Assembly: GCA_036266715.1 (NCBI GenBank)
Contig: DATAXS010000017.1
Coordinates: 1-9,151 of the forward strand
Direction: 5' to 3'
Origin: DATAXS01 sp036266715
GTDB lineage: Bacteria; Patescibacteriota; Minisyncoccia; UBA6257; 2-01-FULL-56-20
Length of the DNA stretch: 9,151 bases
In this document: piece by piece, positions 1 to 5,851 of the stretch
How positions within the stretch are numbered: position 1 is the stretch's first letter
Layout of the letters: the number at the start of each line of letters is the position of its first letter
Program-made: the position numbers and the translations under genes
The notes under the pieces: generated by a model
What the model was told of the DNA's origin: nothing
The model's input: only the letters and a program-made list of their open reading frames with translations
Database searches by the model: none

Positions 1-201
1 TTCCTTGAGTTCGTAACCCGCTCCATCAAGCGCCCCTTGATCTTCGGTATACGTGAATTTTTGCTTCGTTTCCTTTGGAAGTGCGCAAAACGCTTTCCAG
101 GATTCGACGACCGCAAGAACTCCCGCGCGGAGATTGGGCCGATACACGATGTCGGCCGGTTTTCCGCTTTGCAATTCGACTATGGCCGCATCAGTTTTCA
201 T
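1..201 (-). CDS. Partial protein (N-terminal 67 residues), possibly 2OG-Fe(II) oxygenase-like
   Basis: This leftward reading frame starts at the ATG at 201-199 and runs open to the window edge, so only the N-terminus is visible. The start is well supported by an AAGGAG Shine-Dalgarno (207-212) six bases upstream and by a good promoter at 219-247. The segment ESWKAFCALPKETKQKFTY followed by GAGYELKE recalls the N-terminal part of isopenicillin-N-synthase-like 2-oxoglutarate/Fe(II) oxygenases, where a W..F..LP.E.K..F.Y pattern precedes a G-Y-E segment. The iron-binding His/Asp triad would lie in the missing part, so the family call is tentative. No signal peptide or membrane segment is seen. 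The gene is confident as a real CDS; its function is not. Confidence 0.75.
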   Translation of the reverse strand, partial: MKTDAAIVELQSGKPADIVYRPNLRAGVLAVVESWKAFCALPKETKQKFTYTEDQGALDGAGYELKE

Positions 202-206
202 ATGTT

Positions 207-247
207 CTCCTTGTTAAGATTGTAGTTCTACGAATCACAGTAATCAA
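207..247 (-). promoter_or_regulatory. Promoter and Shine-Dalgarno for the leftward partial gene
   Basis: On the minus strand there is TTGATT (247-242), a 17-bp spacer, then TACAAT (224-219), close to the sigma-70-type consensus with ideal spacing. The predicted transcript start is a few bases before AAGGAG (212-207), giving a leader of roughly 10-17 nt before the ATG at 201. The gene can therefore be transcribed independently of the tRNA upstream. Confidence 0.65.
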
Positions 248-274
248 TTCACTGGGAAAAATCAATTCCTCTTG

Positions 275-346
275 AGCCGGAGAGAGGAGTCGAACCTCCA
301 ACCTTTCCCTTACAAAGGGATTGCTCTGCCATTGAGCTACTCCGGC
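275..346 (-). tRNA. tRNA-Thr (anticodon UGU)
   Basis: The reverse strand folds into a 72-nt cloverleaf. The 7-bp acceptor stem is 346-340 with 282-276, and the discriminator is U at 275. The D arm is GCTC/GAGC with a loop containing GG. The anticodon loop is TTTGTAA, giving anticodon TGT, which reads ACA (Thr). The variable loop is 5 nt. The T arm is GGAGG/CCTCT with one G-U pair and a TTCGACT loop. The anticodon stem has four good pairs, with an A-A mismatch at its outermost position (27/43). The 3' CCA is not encoded (the DNA continues CAAG), so CCA-adding enzyme is needed. It has its own promoter just upstream. Confidence 0.95.
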
Positions 347-357
347 GGCTTCCCTAT

Positions 358-384
358 ATTATAGAACGTCAATGGTTCTGTAAA
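358..384 (-). promoter_or_regulatory. Probable promoter of tRNA-Thr
   Basis: On the minus strand TTTACA (384-379), a 15-bp spacer and a perfect TATAAT (363-358) lie directly upstream of the tRNA. The predicted transcript start near 351 would leave a 5' leader of about five bases. The spacer is shorter than the usual 17 bp, so the -35 assignment is less certain than the -10. Confidence 0.55.
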
Positions 385-395
385 TGGCGCCTACA

Positions 396-563
396 GTTCG
401 CGTTCCCGCAATGGTGCTTTTGAGGACGCTCCCGGAGGCGCTCGCGGCTTGGTCCGCCGTTATCTTTTTTCGGCGGCGCGAGCGCCGAGGGCGCAGCGGG
501 CGGCGTGCCGCTGGAGCACGCCGACCCGCGTGTCCGAAAAAGCACCATTGCGGGAACGCGGAC
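396..563 (-). repeat. Nested inverted-repeat structured element, copy 1
   Basis: The outer arms 399-421 and 538-560 are perfectly complementary over 23 bp, and over 26 bp (396-421/538-563) with one G-T pair. Inside, read on the minus strand, come in order: hairpin P2 (523-516 with 508-501, loop TCCAGCG); linker CCCGCTGCGCCCTC (500-487); stem P3 (486-477 with 446-437, 10 bp); hairpin P4 immediately inside P3 (476-471 with 459-454, loop AAAAAAGATAA); a one-sided 7-nt bulge ACCAAGC (453-447); and TCCGGGAGCGTCCTC (436-422) back to the outer arm. The same plan recurs at 7932-8085 in the other orientation. The element fills the gap between the divergent tRNA-Thr and dnaE promoters. Open frames crossing it have no supporting features and are not called. 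Confidence 0.85.
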
Positions 564-576
564 CGGCAGGTACAAT
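548..576 (+). promoter_or_regulatory. Probable dnaE promoter, -35 inside the copy 1 arm
   Basis: TTGCGG (548-553), a 17-bp spacer and TACAAT (571-576) form a plausible sigma-70-type promoter, with a predicted transcript start near 583 and a leader of about 50 nt before the dnaE ATG. The -35 box lies within the right outer arm of the structured element at 396-563. Confidence 0.5.
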
Positions 577-578
577 TT

Positions 579-598
579 AAGAACAATTTAATGTTCTT
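579..598. promoter_or_regulatory. Short AT-rich inverted repeat in the dnaE leader
   Basis: AAGAACA (579-585) and TGTTCTT (592-598) are perfect 7-bp inverted arms around a 6-nt centre, ATTTAA. The repeat overlaps the predicted transcript start just downstream of the -10 box. It could be an operator or a small 5' UTR hairpin. No T-tract follows it, so it is not a terminator. Confidence 0.45.
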
Positions 599-631
599 GC
601 ATCCTGGCTTGCCGGGGCAACACAAAGAACT

Positions 632-3600
632 ATGGCATCCAAATTCACCCATCTTCATACGCATTCCCATTATTCGCTTCTTGACGGCCTCACGAAGATA
701 GACGAACTCGTCGCCCGCACAAAAGAGCTCGGCATGGATTCCGTGGCGCTCACCGATCACGGCGTCCTTTACGGCGCCGTGGAATTTTATAAAGCTGCGA
801 CGAAGGCAAAAATAAGGCCCATTCTCGGCGTGGAGACCTACGTTGCCCCGCGCGACCGCTTTTCAAAAGAGCCGAGCGAAAAATATTACCATCTCATTCT
901 GCTCGCGGAAAACGACACGGGCTGGCACAACCTCGTAAGGCTCGTCTCCGCGGCACACCTCGAAGGATTTTATTATCGCCCGCGCGTGGACAAAGATCTC
1001 CTCGCAAAATACCACGAAGGGCTCATTGCACTCTCCGCGTGCCTGGGCGGCGAAATCGGGAATTGCCTTCTCGCCGGGCGCTACGACGAAGCAAAAAAAT
1101 GCGCGCTCGGCTACCAGGAACTTTTTGGCAAGGGAAATTATTTTCTTGAGATACAGAAGCATCCCAATATTCCCGAATCCGAGCGCATTGAACCGCTCCT
1201 CGTAAAGCTTTCCCACGAAACCGGCATCCCGCTCGTCGCCACGCAGGACAGCCACTACACGCATTCGGAGGATGCGGAATATCACGATGTGCTCCTCGCC
1301 GTGCAGACCGGGAACAAACTTTCCGACGACGACCGGATGACGATGAAGGTGGATGATTTTTCTATCCTTTCGCCCGATGCCATGGCACAAAAGTTCGCAA
1401 ACATCCGGGGCGGTGCGGACGCCCTCGCGCGCACGGCCGAGATCGCCGCGCGGTGCAATGTAACACTGGAATTGGGCGGCGTGCTCCTCCCCGATTTCCC
1501 CAAGCCCGACGGGAAGACCGCGAACGCCTACCTCCGCGAGCTCATAAAAGAACGTTTGCCGAAAAAGATCCCGGCCGCCGAACAAACGAGCGAGGTCAAC
1601 GAACGCCTGGAATACGAGCTCGGCGTCATTGAGACCACGGGCTTTGCCGACTACTTCCTTATCGTCCAAGACCTCATCCATTGGGCAAAATTGCACGGCA
1701 TTGCCGTAGGCCCCGGCCGCGGTTCGGCGGCGGGAAGCTTGGTTTCCTACGTGCTCGACATCACGGACCTCAACCCGCTCAAATACAATCTCCTCTTTGA
1801 ACGGTTCTTGAACCCGGAGCGCATCCAGATGCCGGACATTGACATTGACTTTGCGGACAAGCGGCGCGATGAAGTGCTCGCCTACGCGCGGGAGAAATAC
1901 GGCGAGGATCGCGTGGCGCGCATCATTACCTTTGGAACAATGGCCGCGCGTGCCGCGATCCGCGACGCCGGACGAGCGATGGGATACTCGTATGCCTTCT
2001 GCGACCAGATCGCAAAGCTCATCCCTTTCAACCCCACCCAAGGCATGAAGGAAGGATGGCTGGATGAATGCCTGAAAAAAGTTGCGGAACTCAAGGCTCT
2101 TTACGATGCAAACCCGGATGCAAAGAAATTGATTGATACCGCGCGCCATCTGGAAGGAGTTGCGCGCCACGCCTCCGTCCACGCCTGCGGCACCGTGATC
2201 GCAAAAGACATACTGATAGAGCGTGTGCCGCTCCAATTTGCGCCCCAAGAAAAGGACATCATCATCACGCAATTTGAGATGCATGCCATAGAAGACCTCG
2301 GCCTCCTCAAAATCGACCTTCTCGGCCTCAAAAATCTCACCATCATTGAAGATACGATCCGGCTCATCAAAGAGCTCACGGGAACCACAATAAATATTTC
2401 CCAGATCCCGCTTGACGACCCAAAGACATTCACGCTCCTTCGGAAAGCGGACACGACGGGCGTCTTCCAGTTTGAATCATCCGGCATGCGGCGCTACATG
2501 AAAGAAATAAAACCCACCGGGTTTGAGGACCTCATTGCGCTCGTGGCGCTTTTCCGGCCGGGACCGATGGAACTTATCCCCGCGTTTATCAAGCGCAAAA
2601 ACGGGCAGGAGCGCATAAGCTACCTTCACCCCAAGCTCGCCCCCATTCTTGGCAACACCTATGGCGTGGGCGTTTACCAGGAACAGATGATGCAGATCGC
2701 CCGCGACCTTGCGGGCTACACCCTCCCCGAAGCCGACACCCTCCGCAAGGCAATCGGCAAAAAGATAAAATCGCTCCTGGACGAACAGGGCGTAAAGCTC
2801 GTAAGGGGCATGATCGCGAACGGCATTCCGGAAAAGACCGCGCGGGCAATTTGGGAACTCTTTCCGCCTTTTGCACGGTACGGATTCAATAAATCCCATG
2901 CGGCCTGCTACGCGCTCATCGGCTACCAAACGGCATATCTCAAGGCAAATTATCCCGAAGAGTTCACTGCGGCACTCCTCAATGCGGAAGTGAGCGACAT
3001 TGAGCGTATTTCGTTCCTTATTCAGGAAGCGAAACAATCGGGGATCACTATTCTCCCTCCCGATATAAATAAGAGCTTTATGTCCTTCACTCCTGAAGAA
3101 GAAAAAATCCGCTTCGGCTTGGAAGCGGTAAAGAACGTGGGCACCGAGATCGCGCGCGCGATCATAGAAGAGCGCACGCGGCGCGGGCCCTTCAAGAATT
3201 TTGAAGAGGTGCTCACCCGCATTCAGCACAAGGACCTCAATAAAAAATCGTTGGAAAGTTTGACCAAGGCGGGCGCGTTTGATTCGCTCGGTATCGAGCG
3301 GAATCAGGCGCTCCAGAACATGGACGATATTTTGAAGTTCGCAAACGCGGCGCGGCGCGGCGGGAACGGCGCATCAAGTGGCGGTTCGCTGTTCGGCGAT
3401 ACCATGCCTGTCGCAACTTTAAAACTGAAGCCCGTGGCACCCGCCACGAACGCGGAGAAGCTCACATGGGAAAAGGAGCTCATTGGATTCTATCTTTCGG
3501 AACATCCCCTGGCCGCGCACGGCGACCGCCTAAAGGCGGCAGGCGTGCGCCCGATCGCGGAGCTCGCGCTCATAAAGAGCGATAAGATCGTGGTCCGCAC

Positions 3601-3835
3601 GGCGGGCGTCGTTTCTAAAGTAAAGAAGATATATACCAAGTCCGGCCAGCCAATGATCTTTGCGACCATAGAAGACGCGGCACAGACGCCGCTTGAGATA
3701 GTGGTGTTCAATAGCGTCCTCGAAAAGACCGCGGCGTCCTGGGTGGAAAACGCGACGGTCGTCGTGCAGGGCCGCATCTCCCCCCGCGACGGCGAAACAA
3801 AAATGATCTGCGACGACGTGAAGCGGCTGTCTTGA
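632..3835 (+). CDS. dnaE: DNA polymerase III subunit alpha
   Basis: This encodes the replicative C-family polymerase that synthesises the chromosome in the replisome. The 1067-aa protein has an N-terminal PHP domain with HLHTHSHYSLLDG (residues 7-19), LTDHG (39-43, including D41 and H42), GVE (65-67) and H86. The metal ligands look largely intact, so PHP proofreading or phosphoesterase activity is possible. The polymerase core has GPGRGSAAGS from residue 360, the catalytic pair in PDIDIDF (D402, D404) and the third Asp in KIDLLGL (D562), matching E. coli D401/D403/D555. A helix-hairpin-helix region lies near 860-920. A C-terminal OB fold runs from about residue 985 to the end. It is shorter than the about 1160-aa E. 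coli protein and lacks much of the tau-binding tail. The ATG at 632 begins at the conserved PHP motif; no clear Shine-Dalgarno precedes it (ACACAAAGAACT). The stop is TGA and is shared with the -35 box of the next promoter. Confidence 0.97.
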   Translation: MASKFTHLHTHSHYSLLDGLTKIDELVARTKELGMDSVALTDHGVLYGAVEFYKAATKAKIRPILGVETYVAPRDRFSKEPSEKYYHLILLAENDTGWHNLVRLVSAAHLEGFYYRPRVDKDLLAKYHEGLIALSACLGGEIGNCLLAGRYDEAKKCALGYQELFGKGNYFLEIQKHPNIPESERIEPLLVKLSHETGIPLVATQDSHYTHSEDAEYHDVLLAVQTGNKLSDDDRMTMKVDDFSILSPDAMAQKFANIRGGADALARTAEIAARCNVTLELGGVLLPDFPKPDGKTANAYLRELIKERLPKKIPAAEQTSEVNERLEYELGVIETTGFADYFLIVQDLIHWAKLHGIAVGPGRGSAAGSLVSYVLDITDLNPLKYNLLFERFLNPERIQMPDIDIDFADKRRDEVLAYAREKYGEDRVARIITFGTMAARAAIRDAGRAMGYSYAFCDQIAKLIPFNPTQGMKEGWLDECLKKVAELKALYDANPDAKKLIDTARHLEGVARHASVHACGTVIAKDILIERVPLQFAPQEKDIIITQFEMHAIEDLGLLKIDLLGLKNLTIIEDTIRLIKELTGTTINISQIPLDDPKTFTLLRKADTTGVFQFESSGMRRYMKEIKPTGFEDLIALVALFRPGPMELIPAFIKRKNGQERISYLHPKLAPILGNTYGVGVYQEQMMQIARDLAGYTLPEADTLRKAIGKKIKSLLDEQGVKLVRGMIANGIPEKTARAIWELFPPFARYGFNKSHAACYALIGYQTAYLKANYPEEFTAALLNAEVSDIERISFLIQEAKQSGITILPPDINKSFMSFTPEEEKIRFGLEAVKNVGTEIARAIIEERTRRGPFKNFEEVLTRIQHKDLNKKSLESLTKAGAFDSLGIERNQALQNMDDILKFANAARRGGNGASSGGSLFGDTMPVATLKLKPVAPATNAEKLTWEKELIGFYLSEHPLAAHGDRLKAAGVRPIAELALIKSDKIVVRTAGVVSKVKKIYTKSGQPMIFATIEDAAQTPLEIVVFNSVLEKTAASWVENATVVVQGRISPRDGETKMICDDVKRLS

Positions 3836-3860
3836 CTTTTCTAATCCATTGGGGCATAAT
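3832..3860 (+). promoter_or_regulatory. Strong promoter for the 103-aa orphan gene
   Basis: TTGACT (3832-3837), exactly 17 bp, then CATAAT (3855-3860). Each box matches five of six consensus bases, making this one of the best promoters in the window. The -35 overlaps the dnaE stop codon (TGA at 3833-3835). A small dyad TTGGC-TCCA-GCCAA (3865-3878) lies at the predicted transcript start and may be an operator or a short 5' hairpin. Confidence 0.7.
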
Positions 3861-3889
3861 GAAATTGGCTCCAGCCAAAATTCAATGTC

Positions 3890-3896
3890 GAGGTGA
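3890..3896 (+). promoter_or_regulatory. Ribosome-binding site GAGGTGA that sets the orphan-gene start
   Basis: GAGGTGA (3890-3896) sits five bases before the ATG at 3902. The alternative GTG start at 3893 is part of this Shine-Dalgarno itself and has none of its own, so the ATG is preferred. Confidence 0.7.
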
Positions 3897-3901
3897 TCAG
3901 G

Positions 3902-4213
3902 ATGCGAAGTGCTCTTCCGTATTACGATGTACGCCAGGATCCCCGGTATAAACGAACCGCCGCGCTACTTGGCCCCAAAGCTCCCCTCTCCATGGAAGAA
4001 ATTCTGATAGCTCAAGGGGAACAGGATGCTCTCGAAAGAAAGCATCGCGAGCTCCACGCGGCGCAGCTCAGAAGGATATATTTCATTCTGAGCTTGAATA
4101 TCCCGAAATCCAGAAAGGCAAAGCTTCTCAATATCCCCGATGCGCGTCTCCTTCCGCACTTCGAGGAACTTTTCACCCACATCGGGAAAGACGGCGATTA
4201 CGTCGTCAACTAG
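3902..4213 (+). CDS. Unrecognised small charged protein (103 aa)
   Basis: I do not recognise this protein. It begins MRSALPYYDVRQDPRYKRTA and is rich in Arg, Lys, Glu and Leu. A middle stretch (roughly residues 28-60, from SMEEILIAQGEQDALERK to LRRIYFIL) reads as one long, probably helical, amphipathic segment. The C-terminal third has LLNIPDARLLPHFEELF, then a short charged tail. There is no signal peptide, membrane segment, Cys/His cluster or known catalytic motif, so it is probably soluble and cytoplasmic. It is a complete transcription unit: near-consensus promoter, GAGGTGA ribosome-binding site and a strong intrinsic terminator directly after the TAG stop. Those signals make it very likely a real, well-expressed gene. 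It is convergent with lysS and not in its operon. Confidence 0.85.
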   Translation: MRSALPYYDVRQDPRYKRTAALLGPKAPLSMEEILIAQGEQDALERKHRELHAAQLRRIYFILSLNIPKSRKAKLLNIPDARLLPHFEELFTHIGKDGDYVVN

Positions 4214-4231
4214 CATCCCGACGATCATCCC

Positions 4232-4270
4232 TGGCGTGCGCCGCAACTGCGCACGCCATTTTTATTTTTT
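4232..4270 (+). terminator. Intrinsic terminator after the orphan gene
   Basis: A perfect 10-bp stem (4232-4241 with 4249-4258, GGCGTGCGC core) with a 7-nt loop is followed by a T-rich tract interrupted by one A (4259-4270). On the opposite strand the hairpin is not followed by T residues, so it should be a poor terminator for lysS, which ends at 4276 and would read into it. Confidence 0.88.
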
Positions 4271-4275
4271 AAATT

Positions 4276-5724
4276 TCATTTCCTCGGCCTCATCAAAGGG
4301 AAAAATACGCACTCCCGGACCGGCTTGTCCATCAAGACCGCGAACACGCGCTCGGACATGCCAAAGCCGGTTGCGGGCGGCATGCCGTATTCCATCGCCT
4401 CCAAAAAATCCTCATCAAGCGGCTGGGCTTCTTTGTCCCCCGCCTTGCGCAACTTCATCTGCTCGTCAAAACGCGCGCGCTGGTCCAGAGGGTCGTTCAG
4501 TTCGGTGTAGCCGTTGCCGAGCTCGGTACCGCAGGCAACGGGCTGCATGCGCGCCACGCGGCGCGGGTCGGACGCAAGCCGCTTGGCAAGCGGCACCACC
4601 TCCGCCGGCGGGTCCACCAAAAAGCATGGCTGCACGAGCTTGGGCCGCACGGTCTTCTTATAGATAAGGTCAACAAGCCGCCCCTTGCCGAAATGTTTCT
4701 CCGGCTCAAGCTTTAATTCCTTCGCCTTTTTTATGAGATCCTTTTCACTCGCCTCAAGCGGGTCAAGGCCCGTCTCGCGCTTGAACGCTTCCACATAATC
4801 AACTTTTTCCCATTTTTTTGACCAGTCGATCTTCTGTCCATTGTGCTCGGTCACGAGCCCGCCGCATGTTTTCCTGATCGCCTCTTGAAACATCCTTTCC
4901 ACGAAAGGCATGAGTTCCTCGTAGCCCGCGTACGCCCAGTAAAATTCCAAAAAAGTGAAGTCTTGGAGGTGTTCGCGGTCAATGCCTTCGTTCCGGAATA
5001 CGCGGCCGATCTCAAACACCTTTTCAAACCCGCCGACGAGTAGTTTTTTGAGCGAAAGTTCAAGCGCGATGCGCAGGTACACGTCCGTATCCAGCGCGTC
5101 GTGGTGCGTTTTGAAGGGCTCCGCGTCGGCACCGCCGGGCAATGTCTGCAAGACCGGCGTTTCCACTTCCATAAAACCTTCTTTCTTCAAGAATTCCCTG
5201 AGTGTTTCCCAGAACACCGTTTTTTTACGGAACAGTTCTCGGAGTTCCGGCGTAGCAATCAAATCCAAATAGCGCTTACGCAAGCGGAGTTCCGCATCTT
5301 CTATCCCTTCCCACTTGTCCGGCAGGGGCAACAAACTTTTCGCGGCCATCACGAGCGAACGTGCTTCAATGCTCTTTTCTCCGCGCTTGGTAGCAAAGAG
5401 CGGGCCGGTAACCGAAACAAAATCACCAATGTCGAGCGCCGAGCGCCAGAATTCCAAGTCCTTCAATGTGTCTTCTTTCAAAACGACCTGCATCTTCCCG
5501 CTCCCGTCCTCAATGTCGGCAAAAACGATTTTCCCTTGGTCTCGCATGCTCCGCAGGCGCCCCGCGAGCGATACTTCTTTTTCCGCCTTCGTAAGTTTTT
5601 CGAAATCGCGCAGCGCCTCCGCGACGGACGATGTGCGCGGCACATGCGCGGGATACGGGTCAATGCCCTTGCTTTTGAGAAGTTCCAATTTCTTCCGGCG
5701 TTCCTTCACGATGTCGTCCAGCAT
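4276..5724 (-). CDS. lysS: Lysyl-tRNA synthetase, class II
   Basis: This enzyme charges tRNA-Lys with lysine using ATP, in the cytoplasm. The 482-aa protein has an N-terminal OB-fold anticodon-binding domain (roughly residues 45-140, including SLAGRLRSMRDQGKIVFADI and SGKMQVVL) and a class II catalytic core. Motif 1 is around FMEVETPVLQTLPGGADAEP. Motif 2 is FEIGRVFRNEGIDREHLQDF, with R244 as the ATP-contacting Arg. Motif 3 is GMPPATGFGMSERVFAVL, with R459. The family usually reads GLGIGIDR at motif 3; here GFGMSER is one residue shorter, with S-E before the Arg. The start at 5724 (MLDDIVKERRKKLE) matches the family N-terminus. Extending upstream to 5790 would add residues unlike LysRS and cross the promoter region. 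No Shine-Dalgarno is visible, and the start codon overlaps the dyad ATTATT-C-AATAAT. The stop is TGA. Confidence 0.96.
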   Translation of the reverse strand: MLDDIVKERRKKLELLKSKGIDPYPAHVPRTSSVAEALRDFEKLTKAEKEVSLAGRLRSMRDQGKIVFADIEDGSGKMQVVLKEDTLKDLEFWRSALDIGDFVSVTGPLFATKRGEKSIEARSLVMAAKSLLPLPDKWEGIEDAELRLRKRYLDLIATPELRELFRKKTVFWETLREFLKKEGFMEVETPVLQTLPGGADAEPFKTHHDALDTDVYLRIALELSLKKLLVGGFEKVFEIGRVFRNEGIDREHLQDFTFLEFYWAYAGYEELMPFVERMFQEAIRKTCGGLVTEHNGQKIDWSKKWEKVDYVEAFKRETGLDPLEASEKDLIKKAKELKLEPEKHFGKGRLVDLIYKKTVRPKLVQPCFLVDPPAEVVPLAKRLASDPRRVARMQPVACGTELGNGYTELNDPLDQRARFDEQMKLRKAGDKEAQPLDEDFLEAMEYGMPPATGFGMSERVFAVLMDKPVRECVFFPLMRPRK

Positions 5725-5730
5725 TATTGA

Positions 5731-5759
5731 ATAATAGCATTCATTTTTTGCCTTATGAA
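5731..5759 (-). promoter_or_regulatory. Possible lysS promoter giving a near-leaderless mRNA
   Basis: On the minus strand TTCATA (5759-5754), 17 bp, TATTAT (5736-5731). The -10 ends six bases before the ATG at 5724, so transcription would start at or very near the start codon. That fits the absence of a Shine-Dalgarno. The -35 matches the consensus at only four of six positions. Confidence 0.4.
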
Positions 5760-5776
5760 GTGGGTCGCTACTACTA

Positions 5777-5805
5777 TTGACCGCCCACATTTTTTATTGT
5801 ATATT
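5777..5805 (+). promoter_or_regulatory. Promoter of the BtpA/SgcQ-like gene
   Basis: TTGACC (5777-5782), a 17-bp spacer and TATATT (5800-5805) form a good sigma-70-type promoter divergent from lysS. The predicted transcript start near 5812 gives a leader of about 40 nt ending in a GGAGGA ribosome-binding site. Confidence 0.7.
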
Positions 5806-5841
5806 GCCCGCAGCATTAACATTTGTCAGTTTAGTCATTCT

Positions 5842-5847
5842 GGAGGA
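5842..5847 (+). promoter_or_regulatory. Ribosome-binding site GGAGGA that sets the TIM-barrel gene start
   Basis: GGAGGA lies four bases before the ATG at 5852. It excludes the longer frame opening with TTG at 5777, which would begin inside the -35 box. Confidence 0.75.
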
Positions 5848-5851
5848 AATC

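Noticed and set aside
396..563. Element copy 1 (and copy 2) as an integron attC site.
   Set aside because: The ends lack the GTTRRRY/RYYYAAC boxes in proper form, the outer stems are much longer than in attC sites, no integron integrase or cassette array is near, and the conserved bulge and loops are not those of attC.
359..760. Open frames on both strands across element copy 1 (e.g. 384-701 plus, 359-760 minus).
   Set aside because: They are low-complexity Arg/Ala/Pro-rich translations of GC-rich inverted repeats, lack start signals and overlap dnaE or the tRNA promoter.
863..2284. Long antisense frame of 473 codons opposite dnaE.
   Set aside because: dnaE is certain by its motifs; the antisense frame is a by-product of GC-rich codon usage and shows no recognisable domain or start signal.
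5725..5790. Upstream extension of lysS to 5790.
   Set aside because: The extra residues do not resemble LysRS, the family N-terminus fits the start at 5724, and the extension would overlap the divergent promoter.
5777..5851. Upstream TTG start adding 25 residues to the TIM-barrel protein.
   Set aside because: It would start inside the -35 box of the gene's own promoter; the GGAGGA site points to the ATG at 5852.
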